Assembly: GCF_003989135.1 (NCBI RefSeq)
Contig: NZ_RYZZ01000038.1
Span: 1-60,834, forward strand
Length of the DNA: 60,834 nucleotides
Direction of reading: 5' to 3'
Source of the DNA: Peribacillus cavernae
GTDB taxonomy: Bacteria; Bacillota; Bacilli; Bacillales; DSM-1321
Below, piece after piece: positions 1 to 9,332 of this stretch (its first letter is position 1; the number at the start of each line of letters is the position of its first letter). The notes under the pieces are model-generated. The model made no database searches and was not told where the DNA came from. It saw only the letters and a list, made by a program, of their open reading frames with translations. The position numbers and the translations under genes were made by a program.

Positions 1-382
1 GAGTGAATGGCTAGTTCTTTCTCGGTGGGAATCCCTCCCACTATATGTTGCAACCTAGGCTCGGTCGCTCTGACAGGGACGCAAAACCAACTTTAAAAAC
101 TTGATAGGGATTACAAAATAAGGTTTAGAATGAACTTTTTCTAGGGAAACGAATACTTACTTCTGCCCACCTTCTAACCATGTTTGGGTTGCGCGATAAT
201 CTCCTCAAGATGGTTATAGGGTAGGTAATTTATGACATCAAATGAACGTGGATAATTGTGGGAATGACGAGTGCCACATATAAAACGAGATGTCAAAGTG
301 GTGCGCTGAACACCCCGGCTACCGCTGTCATATCATATAACTATATAAATAATAATGGCCAACCAGAAAAGTCTGGTTGACC
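1..382 (+). ncRNA. possible group II intron ribozyme fragment
   Basis: No convincing reading frame is present. The stretch is richer in G and C than its surroundings and contains several short paired segments, for example around 25-40 and an 11-bp stem at 357-382 (arms 357-367 and 372-382, loop AAAG). The run near 290-330 looks like the structured RNA found upstream of intron-encoded reverse transcriptases. No ribozyme boundary or domain V was found here, and no reverse transcriptase follows. The call rests on appearance only; a decayed untranslated region or an insertion-sequence end would look similar. Confidence 0.25.
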
Positions 383-684
383 TCTTAATACGAAGTTATT
401 TACTATCAACAAATGACACGAACAAGGAGATCTGAAAACAATTAAGGAACTGTATAAAATCCGAACAATATTGAAAACCCTTAGTAAACAAATTTTTTGT
501 TTAGTTAATCAATTTTGTTCGGTAAAGAACTTTATTTATATTTAGCGACAAAAGAATAGATCATTGTAGCGTAATACACTCGGTTGGAGCAACCAGCCAG
601 GTTTTTTCCAGAGAATCAATGTCAATGGTTGAAAATATAGTTGGGTAGGTTCTATATGGAGATAATCCTTGTTTGATATCACTT
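383..684. other. intergenic, no gene seen
   Basis: AT-rich sequence with stop codons in every frame. A small hairpin (GGTTG-gag-CAACC) near 583-596 is followed by a short T-run on the plus strand, but there is no plus-strand gene before it to terminate. This is the region into which the minus-strand catabolic genes run out; no clear terminator for them was found. Confidence 0.5.
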
Positions 685-1572
685 TTAAACTGGCTCGATA
701 AGAGAGGTGTATAGATCTGGTCTTCTATCGCGGAAATATGACAACCTTAGACGAGCATCATCGATCATGTCCAAAGATAATTCTACCTGAAAACTTTGGT
801 CTGACAAGTCTTCTAATGATTCAATAACATTCCCCAAAGGATCGATGACACAGCTCTTTCCATAAAACTTCTTTCCTTTCTTCTCTTCTTCCATCTTTTC
901 TGTACCATATTTATTCACAGCAACTACAAATACGCCATTTTCCAAAGCCCGAATACGTAGTTCCTCAACAAAAGCTTCTGAACGGAACCCAGAGCCCGAA
1001 GTTGGTACAAACACTACTTTGGCGTTATTTAGAACCAGCTCCCTCCATGCTTCTGGGAAAGAACGGTCGTAACAAATAAGTATCCCAACGGATTGGCGAT
1101 TAATGATAAATGGTTTTAATTCTTCTCCAGGACTAAAATACTTTTTTTCCAGTGCTCTAGTACCTGGAACATCGATAAATGGAATGTGCGTTTTACGATA
1201 TTTACCTATCAATTTTCCATCGGGGGAACTGATAAATGCCGTATTATAATATTTATTTAGCTTTGAATCCTTTTCAAATAACGTTCCTATAATCGTTGTA
1301 TCATATTTCTTTGCTAAAGCTGTAATAGTTTGGGTGGTTGGACCTGGGATGGATTCTGCATATTTTTGAAAGTCATCCAATTCAACTGAACAGAAATATG
1401 GACTAGTCATAAGTTCCGGTAAACATAATATATCAACCTCTTGAGAAGATAACAGTTTCTCTGATAATTTAACGATATTGTCCATTTGTGTATTATAGCT
1501 ACCCAAATACGGCCCCAACTGAATTCCAGCTACTTTTAGCTTTACCGAGGATATTGCTTTTTCCCCTATCAT
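685..1572 (-). CDS. carbon-nitrogen hydrolase (nitrilase superfamily amidohydrolase)
   Basis: The 295-residue protein has the complete nitrilase-superfamily triad: Glu53 (PEL), Lys127 (YRKTHIP) and Cys167 (ICYDRSFPE). The family hydrolyses amides, nitriles or N-carbamoyl groups in the cytoplasm through a cysteine thioester. The conserved spacing and the RDRRPDLY tail resemble N-carbamoyl-amino-acid/N-carbamoylputrescine hydrolases and beta-ureidopropionases more than true nitrilases, but the substrate cannot be read from the sequence. The start is supported by AAGGGAGG five to six bases upstream of ATG. It is the last gene of the minus-strand set that begins with the ABC importer at 10973, so it probably acts on the imported compound or on a product of the neighbouring amidase. 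Confidence 0.88.
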   Translation of the reverse strand: MIGEKAISSVKLKVAGIQLGPYLGSYNTQMDNIVKLSEKLLSSQEVDILCLPELMTSPYFCSVELDDFQKYAESIPGPTTQTITALAKKYDTTIIGTLFEKDSKLNKYYNTAFISSPDGKLIGKYRKTHIPFIDVPGTRALEKKYFSPGEELKPFIINRQSVGILICYDRSFPEAWRELVLNNAKVVFVPTSGSGFRSEAFVEELRIRALENGVFVVAVNKYGTEKMEEEKKGKKFYGKSCVIDPLGNVIESLEDLSDQSFQVELSLDMIDDARLRLSYFRDRRPDLYTSLIEPV

Positions 1573-1883
1573 ACTATTTCCTCCCTTTTTTCATTAAATT
1601 GAAAACTTTGAAATACTTAGGAATCTTATGAGCGGCACAGTTATGTTCGAACCCTAAACACCACCTAGAGGTAATTGGGAAGAAAGTTATTAACTTGTTA
1701 TTGCGAACCTAGCTTCACTTTACTTGGCTTCTGTGGACCGTATTTGCTTAAAAGTGCAACTCATTTTTACTAATACCATCTTCTACACAGTTCAAAGAGA
1801 AAAGCAGGAACCCAGAAATCTAGCTTGTTAGTATGACTAGCGGAGAAAAGTAATAGGGTCTCCCTATGAAGATCATGTTGTTT
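1573..1883. other. intergenic, no gene seen
   Basis: About 310 bp between the amidase and the nitrilase-family gene. No open frame of useful length, no hairpin followed by a T-run and no clear promoter hexamers were seen. The gap is long for an operon, so the downstream gene may have its own promoter. Confidence 0.5.
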
Positions 1884-3221
1884 TTATTTACAATTTCCAA
1901 TCATTGGCAAGGGTAACTTACCCATAACCCTCTCAATCGGCAAACAGTTTTTGATTAAATCAAAATCGCTTCCTGGGGCTGAAGCAAACATCATAGCCAA
2001 TGGAAGCCCTTTGCCATCGAGCGCAGCTGGGATCACAACTAGAGGTACGCCAAGGGCAGCCCATGGTGTTGTAAATTTCGGATTACCTGTCGGATCGAGG
2101 CCTTCGGGTGCTGATGTATCTGTAGGAAGGGTAAGTAAAACATCAAAAGAATCGAATAATTCCAGCATTTCACTCTTCACACGATGGATGTTGTCCATCG
2201 CATCTTTGTATGCCCCTTCACTAATTTGCTGCCCTTCTTCTACGAGAGCGCCAAATTTTCCGCCAATGTCATGTTCCTCAACCAACGCATGATGATGTTG
2301 TGCTGCTTCATAGGCCATGACCAATCGATGAAGATCGATTAAATCCGAAAAAGAACGTGGGGCTTGGACTTCTTTGATTTCATAGTGGTTTACTTCGAGT
2401 CTTTTGATAGTCTCCTCTTGTACATTTTGCAGATCAATTGAAGCCTCTGAATAGATCGCATCGGATACAACGCCAACCTTACAGGAACCCCCTGTTAATG
2501 ACTGCAGGTATAATTCATCTAAATCGTTTACTGATCTGTCACTAAAAGGTTGATAACCAATTGCAAGGTCAAGAAGACTGTTGGCAAATAAACCGGGACT
2601 GTCAAAAGATGGAGCTAATGGAAAGACGCCGTCCATCTGAATACTATGCGTGGTCGGTTTGAAACAGACCGCCCCGCAATAGGCCCCCGGTCTACTGATA
2701 GAAGCATTGGTTTGAGCACCTAAAGTCAGCAATGCCATATTAGCAGAAATGGCTGCTGCTGAACCGCTGCTAGAACCCCCCGGCGTATGTTGAAGGTGAT
2801 ACGGATTCCGCGTGGGAGACGGTTCATAAAACGCAAGCTGGGTTACATGTGTTTTGCCGATGATCACGGCTCCCGCTTCCCGAAGCTTTGCTACTATACT
2901 ACAATCCTCAACAGCAGGATCCACATTTTCGAAAATTACACTTCCTGCCCGTGTCGGTAGTCCGGCCACATCAAAGATATCCTTGATCCCGACCGGAATG
3001 CCATGTAATGGGCCACGAACTTTACCATTTTTCATTTCCTGAGTCAGTGACCTGGCTGTTTCCATCGAACTTAATTCATCAACCACTCGCCATGCAAGGA
3101 GTTCTTGATCGACTTCTTTGATTCGGTCAAGACAATCCTTAACCAATTCTATTGGAGTCACTTTCCCGGCTTTGATGAGTTGTGAGGCTTCGTAAATCGT
3201 GAGTTGATTCAAATTACTCAA
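1884..3221 (-). CDS. amidase signature family hydrolase
   Basis: Amidase-signature enzyme of about 445 residues, cleaving a carboxamide through a Ser-cisSer-Lys triad. Numbered from the start chosen here, the Lys is K80 (GIKDIFD), the GGSSSGS loop lies at 148-154 and the nucleophile is S174. The usual GTDTGGSIR context of that serine is changed to AQTNASISRPG, so the oxyanion-loop glycines are replaced although the serine is kept. Start choice: the frame is open to a TTG at 3236, but GGAGG lies inside that extension, eight bases before another TTG at 3221, which is the better start. It sits in the ABC importer/dehydrogenase set. The changed active-site loop suggests an unusual substrate or reduced activity. 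Confidence 0.85.
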   Translation of the reverse strand: MSNLNQLTIYEASQLIKAGKVTPIELVKDCLDRIKEVDQELLAWRVVDELSSMETARSLTQEMKNGKVRGPLHGIPVGIKDIFDVAGLPTRAGSVIFENVDPAVEDCSIVAKLREAGAVIIGKTHVTQLAFYEPSPTRNPYHLQHTPGGSSSGSAAAISANMALLTLGAQTNASISRPGAYCGAVCFKPTTHSIQMDGVFPLAPSFDSPGLFANSLLDLAIGYQPFSDRSVNDLDELYLQSLTGGSCKVGVVSDAIYSEASIDLQNVQEETIKRLEVNHYEIKEVQAPRSFSDLIDLHRLVMAYEAAQHHHALVEEHDIGGKFGALVEEGQQISEGAYKDAMDNIHRVKSEMLELFDSFDVLLTLPTDTSAPEGLDPTGNPKFTTPWAALGVPLVVIPAALDGKGLPLAMMFASAPGSDFDLIKNCLPIERVMGKLPLPMIGNCK

Positions 3222-3331
3222 CTTTTTATCCTCCAAATCTCCAGATTAATTAAGGAAGTTGCCATTTTTCAGATACGTGAACTTACATTTATTACGTTCC
3301 TTAACTAAAGCATTCAAATGTCTTATCTTTT

Positions 3332-4318
3332 TTATTTTGCAGATAGAAAGATCGAATTTTTCTCCAGCCATTCGTTGTAATCTTCAAACGACTTTTTTAA
3401 ATCAAAGGGAGGGACATACTGGGTGTCTTCCACAAGTCGATCGATTTGTAAGGGAGCAAAATCAGGACGGAAAGTGACATTCGCTTCTTCAGGATTCTTA
3501 ACGATTTCATAACTGAAAGAGGGGTATTTTTCCTCCAACAACTTACACCATTCTTCAACGGACCAATAATGTCTTGAACTTACATTGTAAACATCATGCT
3601 TTAAAGAATCCGACTTTAACAATGCAAATAATGATGTTGCAATATCCCTGCTGTATACCCATCTTTTGTACCCAGACCGAGGCAACAATGCTTTTTTTGC
3701 TGAAATTGCCAATTGGGACACTTGAAATGGAGCGCTCATTACATCTCTTACACCCGAATAATATTCCCACGGACCAAATATATCCCCCATTCGAGCCACG
3801 ACAATATTCATGTCCAGCAATTGTTTGTATCGAATTGCAATACGTTCGGCTGCAAATTTAGTAATATCATAAAGTTCCTCTGGTTTTAGATTACTGCTGT
3901 CTTCGATTAAGATGTCGTTTTCGAGCGCCGTTCTCCCATAAACCGCTTGGGTACTAAGATGAATGAATTTTTCAATATTGTTTTTTCTTGCCGCTTCTAG
4001 CACTTCAACCGTACCCATACAGTTCACATTCACAATGGTTCTGCCATCTTTTATTTCTCGTTCCACATCCGGCGTTATCGCCGCTCCATGGATAACCGCT
4101 GTGAGATTATATTTTTTAATTGTTGAATCAAGCAAATTTTGATCTAAAATATCACCTTGGACAAAAACATGTGTACCCCTGCTTTTTTGAAAAGCCCGCT
4201 CAACCTCCTCAGGTAGAGAATGCAAGCCATATATAACAACATCTATACCTTCGTCCAATAATTTTTCTGCAATATTTATGCCCACAAATCCAGTTCCGCC
4301 TGTTAGTAAGACTTTCAT
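3332..4318 (-). CDS. NAD-dependent epimerase/dehydratase (extended SDR)
   Basis: Protein of 328 residues with the extended short-chain dehydrogenase/reductase layout. The N-terminal nucleotide-binding loop is GGTGFVG (7-13), the active-site serine is S122 (LSTQAVYG) and the YxxxK pair is Y150/K154. Members bind NAD(P) and epimerise, dehydrate or reduce sugar-like or hydroxy substrates in the cytoplasm. AAGGGAGA precedes the ATG. It lies between an SDR oxidoreductase and an amidase in the same orientation as the ABC importer, so a role in catabolising the imported compound is more likely than one in cell-wall sugar synthesis (inference). A diverged fragment of a second copy of this gene lies directly upstream at 4350-4540. 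Confidence 0.82.
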   Translation of the reverse strand: MKVLLTGGTGFVGINIAEKLLDEGIDVVIYGLHSLPEEVERAFQKSRGTHVFVQGDILDQNLLDSTIKKYNLTAVIHGAAITPDVEREIKDGRTIVNVNCMGTVEVLEAARKNNIEKFIHLSTQAVYGRTALENDILIEDSSNLKPEELYDITKFAAERIAIRYKQLLDMNIVVARMGDIFGPWEYYSGVRDVMSAPFQVSQLAISAKKALLPRSGYKRWVYSRDIATSLFALLKSDSLKHDVYNVSSRHYWSVEEWCKLLEEKYPSFSYEIVKNPEEANVTFRPDFAPLQIDRLVEDTQYVPPFDLKKSFEDYNEWLEKNSIFLSAK

Positions 4319-4349
4319 GGTATACGCTCTCCCTTATAAGTAAAATTTT

Positions 4350-4540
4350 TTACCATCCAACGTGCTTAAAGGAATCCGTTTTAACAATGTAAATAGAGAA
4401 GCTACAATACCCTTCTGTATACCCGGCTTTTGCACCCAGGCCAGGGTAGCTGGTGCACTTTTACTCTGAAATTTCCAGTTTAGCTGCTTAGAAATGAGCG
4501 TTCATTAGATCTCGTAAACCCGAATGGTATTCCTAGGAAT
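4350..4540 (-). pseudogene. degenerate duplicate of the neighbouring epimerase gene
   Basis: The spacer between the epimerase and the SDR gene aligns along its length with an internal part of the epimerase gene (about 3595-3770). Shared blocks include the stretches around TGTATACCC, TTTGCACCCAGGCC and ACCCGAATGGTATTCC, at roughly three bases in four by eye, with small indels. The frame is broken. This is the eroded remnant of a tandem paralogue rather than an ordinary intergenic spacer. Confidence 0.7.
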
Positions 4541-4548
4541 CTTTTATC

Positions 4549-5307
4549 CTACAACATTACATCACCTGAATTCGGTCCTAATGATTGTCCCGTATATATA
4601 TTTCCATCCGGATCGGAAGCCAATAAAACGGCTGTCGGTACAACTTCTTCCACTTTTCCGAAACGGGGAATTGCAAGTTCGGCCCGTTTTTTGTTTCTCC
4701 AGTTTTCGTCAATTTTTTGCATTTCTTGTGTATCAATTGGTCCGGGAGCGATACAATTGGCGGTAATGCCATATTGGCCAAGTTCCAGCGCGATGGATTT
4801 TGTAAATCCAATAATCCCTGCTTTAGCAGCGGCATAATGACTATGTTCGAGTCCTCCTTTTTGACCAATTTGCGAAGCCATGTTGATGATTCTCCCCGAT
4901 TTACGCGAAATCATATAGGGCACAACATTTCTTGTTGTGAGAAATACACTTTTTAAATTTACTTCAATCATTCTATCCCATTGCTCAACAGTCATATCCT
5001 GAATAAGAGCTAAGGAAGAAATATTTGCGTTGTTTACTAAAATGTCAATTTGACCAAATATATCTATCGTTTTATTGACTAATTGTTTTACTGTCGTTTC
5101 CTTTGATATATCGCCTTCCGTTAAAATAACCTTAACCCCATAACTTTCCAATTCGCTTTTAAACATCTCAATATCCGCTTTGTCATGTCCAAAATAATTA
5201 AGAGACAAGTTTGCTCCTTCTTTGGCAAATGCGGCAGCAAAGCCGTTTCCCATACCATATAGGGGACTTGCACCTGTTATAATAGCTACTTTACCCTTTA
5301 ATTTCAT
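4549..5307 (-). CDS. short-chain dehydrogenase/reductase (FabG-like)
   Basis: Classical SDR of 252 residues. Visible are the cofactor loop TGASPLYGMG (11-20), a NNAN motif (92-95, usually NNAG), N117, and the catalytic S145, Y158 and K162 (YAAAK). The protein would oxidise or reduce a hydroxyl/keto group with NAD(P)(H). The loop between TGAS and GMG is one to two residues longer than in typical FabG proteins, resembling the enoyl reductase-type variant. The start has GAGGAGG at good spacing. Fatty acid synthesis is unlikely because of its position between an oligopeptide-type importer and amide hydrolases; oxidation of an imported alcohol or sugar-like compound is the better guess. Confidence 0.85.
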   Translation of the reverse strand: MKLKGKVAIITGASPLYGMGNGFAAAFAKEGANLSLNYFGHDKADIEMFKSELESYGVKVILTEGDISKETTVKQLVNKTIDIFGQIDILVNNANISSLALIQDMTVEQWDRMIEVNLKSVFLTTRNVVPYMISRKSGRIINMASQIGQKGGLEHSHYAAAKAGIIGFTKSIALELGQYGITANCIAPGPIDTQEMQKIDENWRNKKRAELAIPRFGKVEEVVPTAVLLASDPDGNIYTGQSLGPNSGDVML

Positions 5308-5434
5308 AATAGTTCCTCCTCGTAAATTTGAATTTATGTTACCACTTTCGCTAAAGTTGACAATGTGTATGGAGTTGCATTATCAGGTGCCTGCCGAAAA
5401 ATCCGTCGCCTCCAACTACGAGAATAGTCATAGT

Positions 5435-6424
5435 TCAGTTCTTTTGTGTGACAGGGATCCTTTCTTTTTCCAATGGTGCGGCATGATGACAGTTAACAAA
5501 ATGTCCATTTCCAACATCAATGAAAGGCGGATCGATTTCCCTACATTTGGCCTCGACTTCTGGGCAACGCGAAGCCAGATGACATCCTTTCGGCAAATTG
5601 ATCGGGCTAGGAATTTCTCCGGAAAGCCTGTAATCCGATCTGGGGATTTTAGGATCCGGTTTCATGACCGAGGCTAACAGCGCCTTGCTATACGGGTGTC
5701 TATGGTTGTGAAAAACTTCGTTGACATCGCCATATTCGACGATTCTCCCCAAATACATGACTGCAACTCGATGGCATAAAAACTGAATAGTACTAAGATC
5801 ATGAGAGATGAACAAATAAGTGATACCTGAATCTTTTTGGAGTTTGACTAATAGATCGATGATTTCCGCCCTTACCGACAGGTCCAAAGAGGAGGTGGGC
5901 TCATCTAACACGATGAATTTAGGTTTGGGAGCAATTGCACGCGCGATTCCTACTCGCTGCTGCTGGCCAGCACTTAATTGATGTGGATACTTTTCATAAT
6001 CATTCTCGAAAAACTGCACCTTTGCCAAAGCATCCACAGTCATCTTTTTGCGATCTGTAGCCGCCAGATTTTTGTTCACCCGCAGCGTGTCTTCAACCGT
6101 TTCCCAAACCGTTTTCCTGGGATTGAGAGAGTAATAGGGGTCCTGGAAAACCATCTGCATTTCAGTACGAATGACAGCAGCTTCCTTTTTCCCGAACTTT
6201 GAATACTCCATACCTTTATATCGCATTTCACCTGATGTCGGGCTAATCAAATTCAAAATGCATCTACCGACACTTGATTTTCCGGAACCGCTTTCCCCAA
6301 TTAGCCCGAACGTTTCCCCTTCCCGGATATTAAATGAAATGTCATTGACAGCCGTAACGACGTCTTTTGTGCCTCTAACAGGAAAATGCTTTTTAATACC
6401 TTTTATATCAAGCAAGTTTTTCAT
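5435..6424 (-). CDS. oligopeptide/dipeptide-type ABC transporter ATPase (OppF/DppF-like)
   Basis: ATP-binding subunit of 329 residues with intact motifs: Walker A GESGSGKS (43-50), Q-loop Q94 (VFQDP), signature LSAGQQQR (150-157), Walker B IVLDEP (171-176) and switch His208. The C-terminal extension with HPY and cysteines (GCHLASRCP) is the oligopeptide-importer C-terminal domain, which in some relatives holds an iron-sulfur cluster. It overlaps the upstream ATPase gene by 17 bp, implying coupled translation, and has GGGGG before the ATG. Because the partner ATPase is degenerate in two motifs, this subunit probably supplies the main hydrolysis site. Confidence 0.92.
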   Translation of the reverse strand: MKNLLDIKGIKKHFPVRGTKDVVTAVNDISFNIREGETFGLIGESGSGKSSVGRCILNLISPTSGEMRYKGMEYSKFGKKEAAVIRTEMQMVFQDPYYSLNPRKTVWETVEDTLRVNKNLAATDRKKMTVDALAKVQFFENDYEKYPHQLSAGQQQRVGIARAIAPKPKFIVLDEPTSSLDLSVRAEIIDLLVKLQKDSGITYLFISHDLSTIQFLCHRVAVMYLGRIVEYGDVNEVFHNHRHPYSKALLASVMKPDPKIPRSDYRLSGEIPSPINLPKGCHLASRCPEVEAKCREIDPPFIDVGNGHFVNCHHAAPLEKERIPVTQKN

Positions 6425-7418
6425 TGGCGCTCCCCCTATTTTCGGTCTTCTCCTGATACAGATGGCATTTTACATTATAGTTATCATCTACGTGCAGCAT
6501 TGAAGGTTCCACTTTCCGACACACATCCATAACATAGGGACACCGAGTTTGATAAACACATCCTGTCGGAAGCGATAGGGGACTGGAAAGGCTGCCTTTT
6601 AATTCAATTCTTTCTTGAGTTATTCTGCGCTCGGGCAGAGAATTTAGAAGATTTCTGCTGTACGGGTGTTTCGGTTCATCGAAAAACGCCGTTACCGGGC
6701 CCTTTTCTACAATCTGGCCGCAATACATAATGGCGATCTCGCTACAGCATTGAGCAACAACACCTAAATCATGAGTGATCAATATGCCCGAAGCTCCCTG
6801 CTTATTTACAATATCTAAAATTAAATCCATAATCTGTGATTGAACGGTGACATCAAGACCGTTTGTTGCATCATCAGCAATGAGCAAGTTGGGAGAGTTA
6901 ACTAGTGCAAGTGCGATCATTACACGCTGGGCCATGCCTCCGCTCATCTCATGGGGATAAGCTTCCGCCCTACGCAGGGCGTCATTCATGCCTACCATCC
7001 TTAGCATTTCGACTGCCTTTTCCCAGGCTTCTTTTTTGTTAACTTTATTATGGGCCAAATAAACATTAGCGATTTGATTGCCCACTTTTACAAGCGGGTT
7101 CAAATTGCCCCGGGCATTTGCAGCGATCAAACCGATTTCCTTGCCTCTGTATTTACGTAGCTCCTCTTCACTTAACTTAAGAAGATCTTGTCCTTGGTAA
7201 ATCACTTTTCCTTTTACTACTTTTCCTGGCATACGTACACGGTTGACAACAGACATAGCGGTCACGGTTTTGCCCGAACCTGACTCGCCCACAACGCCGA
7301 GCAGTTCTCCTTCACGAACGGATAATTGAAGACCATTAACTACTTTCGAGATACCTTTTCGAAGGTAAAAATAAGTGTGTAGGTCCTGTATTTGCAAGAG
7401 TGTTTTCAAGCCGATCAT
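6408..7418 (-). CDS. oligopeptide-type ABC transporter ATPase (OppD/DppD-like) with altered Q-loop and Walker B
   Basis: ATP-binding subunit of 336 residues. Walker A GESGSGKT (44-51), signature MSGGMAQR (158-165) and switch His216 are normal. The Q-loop, usually FQDP, reads AANA so Ala100 replaces the glutamine. The Walker B end, usually ADEPT, reads ADDAT so Asp183 replaces the catalytic glutamate. The C-terminal HPY and Cys-rich domain is present. It overlaps the permease gene by four bases (ATGA), so translation is coupled. The frame is intact, which suggests a stable asymmetric ATPase pair, as known for several ABC systems with one consensus and one degenerate site, rather than decay. 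Confidence 0.9.
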   Translation of the reverse strand: MIGLKTLLQIQDLHTYFYLRKGISKVVNGLQLSVREGELLGVVGESGSGKTVTAMSVVNRVRMPGKVVKGKVIYQGQDLLKLSEEELRKYRGKEIGLIAANARGNLNPLVKVGNQIANVYLAHNKVNKKEAWEKAVEMLRMVGMNDALRRAEAYPHEMSGGMAQRVMIALALVNSPNLLIADDATNGLDVTVQSQIMDLILDIVNKQGASGILITHDLGVVAQCCSEIAIMYCGQIVEKGPVTAFFDEPKHPYSRNLLNSLPERRITQERIELKGSLSSPLSLPTGCVYQTRCPYVMDVCRKVEPSMLHVDDNYNVKCHLYQEKTENRGSANEKLA

Positions 7419-8254
7419 CTCCTCTCCGGATCAAGGTATAAGCGGAGAAAGTCTCCAAATAGTGCAAAGCCTAAAACCGTAATACCGATGGCTACACCTG
7501 GAAAGAATGAAGACCACCACTGGCCAGTAATAATTAATGGCGCCCCAATTGCTATCATCGAACCCCATTCTGCCGTAGGTACACGTACCCCTGCACCGAT
7601 AAAGCTTAACCCAGCAGTTAGCAAAATCGCCCACCCCATATTTATGGATGCTTGCACCATGGTGGGTCGCAAAGAGTTCGGCAGGAGCTCTTTAAACATA
7701 ATTTTCAGGTTAGACATACCCGCACAACGCGCAGCCTCTACATAGGGTCTTTGTTTGATAGAAAGCACTTCACTTCGCACGAATCGCATATAAATTGGCG
7801 CATTAAGAAAAGCAATGGCGATGATGATATTCTGAACGTTGTTTCCCAATATAGATACTAGAGCGATAGCCAGTATAAAAACAGGAAAGGCTTGGAGGAC
7901 ATCCGCGATCCGCATCGTGATTTCTCCGAATAGACCCTCCCGGTACGCTGCGGCCAGTCCGATTGGAATGCCGATCAAAAGCGATAATAATGTTCCAAAA
8001 ACTGCGATTGTAACGTCGATTCTAGTTGCATGAACCACCCGAGAAAAAACATCCATTCCTGTTTCATCAGTCCCGAAAATATGGTCCGAGTTCGGAGCAA
8101 GGCGGCTGTCTTCCACTATGGCTTCCTCAGGAGCGTAAGGTGCTATGATTGGCGCAAAAATTGCACACAGTAAGGTAATCATAATAATTAAAAATCCGAT
8201 GAAACCACCGCGGTTACGTCGCAAGGAATAACTAAAATCTCTTAAATACAACAA
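7415..8254 (-). CDS. ABC transporter permease (OppC/DppC-like)
   Basis: Integral membrane subunit of 279 residues with a short N-terminal tail, a first membrane helix (about 18-40), a periplasm-facing loop containing FGTDETGMDVFSR (typical of DppC/OppC), and further helices. The ATPase-contacting EAA loop lies at 171-193 (YVEAARCAGM...LLPN). It forms the translocation channel with the OppB-like subunit. The start is TTG with AAAGGAGAGG upstream. The downstream ATPase begins within its stop codon, and the upstream permease ends 14 bp before it, so the genes form one transcription unit. Confidence 0.92.
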   Translation of the reverse strand: MLYLRDFSYSLRRNRGGFIGFLIIMITLLCAIFAPIIAPYAPEEAIVEDSRLAPNSDHIFGTDETGMDVFSRVVHATRIDVTIAVFGTLLSLLIGIPIGLAAAYREGLFGEITMRIADVLQAFPVFILAIALVSILGNNVQNIIIAIAFLNAPIYMRFVRSEVLSIKQRPYVEAARCAGMSNLKIMFKELLPNSLRPTMVQASINMGWAILLTAGLSFIGAGVRVPTAEWGSMIAIGAPLIITGQWWSSFFPGVAIGITVLGFALFGDFLRLYLDPERR

Positions 8255-8268
8255 TATAACCCTCTCCT

Positions 8269-9279
8269 TTAAAACTTAATTCTCGGATCAAAGATCATAT
8301 AAATTAAATCGACGAACAAATAGATAAATAACGAAAAAATAGTAGCGACCAAGACGAATCCCTGAATGGCCGAGTAGTCCTTATTCACCAAAGCCTGCGT
8401 GACGTATTGTCCTAATCCGCCCCATCCAAATACCGTCTCGACCAATACCGCACCGCCTAGCAAAGAACCATAAATTACTCCAAGTATGGTGACAATAGAA
8501 GGCAGCGAATTGCGTAGTGCATATCTCATCACTTTCTTGTCCGACAAGCCCAATACCTTGGCATGATTGATAAAGTCCGATTCCATCACTTCTTTCATAG
8601 ACGAAAGTGTCATTTTCATGATAGGTGCTACATTAATGAGACCAAGCGTTAGAACAGGTAAGGCAAGATGCGCAATACTGTTCATCAAAGCATTCCAATT
8701 CCCCGCAAGTAAGCTGTCTATCACCAAAAACCCAGTAATTTGTAGGGGAGGTGTTATTGTCAAATCCAAACGACCAATTGGCGCTGGAAACCAGTTCAAT
8801 GTGGTAAAGAAAACAAACACAAGCATTAGTCCGAACCAAAAATCAGCGATGGATCCGGCAAAAAAACCGTAACCCGTGGAAATGCGGGAAAATATACTTT
8901 TCGGTTTGATCGCTGCCACGATCCCAAGAGGTACACCGATTGCGATTGAGAAAAGAATACTTAATGTTATCAGTTCCAATGTAGCGGGAAAGCGTACGAT
9001 CAAATCATCGAGAATAGGCTTATTTGTAAACCACGATTCTCCCAGATTTCCTTGTAGAACATTTCCCAAATAGATGAAAAATTGCTGCCATATAGGTTTA
9101 TCCAAACCCATGCTTTCTCTTAGTGCTGCAATCGTATCCCCATAAGCGAAATTCCCAGCCAATCGGGTTGCCGGGTCTCCGGGTAGCAATCGGACCAGAA
9201 CGAATACGACGAGGATAACCCCGATTAACAGCGGTATAAAAGTCAGTAGCCTTTTACCCAAGTATTTTGCGATTCTCAT
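8269..9279 (-). CDS. ABC transporter permease (OppB/DppB-like)
   Basis: Integral membrane subunit of 336 residues beginning with the family's typical first helix and RLLPGDPA motif (30-37). It continues with several hydrophobic helices and the EAA loop at about 235-260 (NHAKVLGL...LRNSLP), and ends in a helix followed by DPR. Together with the OppC-like protein it makes the import channel for a peptide-like or similar solute. AAAGGAGGG precedes the ATG. It follows the binding-protein gene after 53 bp and precedes the second permease by 14 bp. Confidence 0.93.
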   Translation of the reverse strand: MRIAKYLGKRLLTFIPLLIGVILVVFVLVRLLPGDPATRLAGNFAYGDTIAALRESMGLDKPIWQQFFIYLGNVLQGNLGESWFTNKPILDDLIVRFPATLELITLSILFSIAIGVPLGIVAAIKPKSIFSRISTGYGFFAGSIADFWFGLMLVFVFFTTLNWFPAPIGRLDLTITPPLQITGFLVIDSLLAGNWNALMNSIAHLALPVLTLGLINVAPIMKMTLSSMKEVMESDFINHAKVLGLSDKKVMRYALRNSLPSIVTILGVIYGSLLGGAVLVETVFGWGGLGQYVTQALVNKDYSAIQGFVLVATIFSLFIYLFVDLIYMIFDPRIKF

Positions 9280-9332
9280 AATACATGCTTCCCTCCTTTA
9301 CGTTGTCCGCCGAGATTTTGTCCAGCCGTCTA

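Noticed and set aside
1951..2292. 113-codon plus-strand ORF opposite the amidase gene
   Set aside because: Antisense shadow without a ribosome site; the amidase motifs lie on the other strand.
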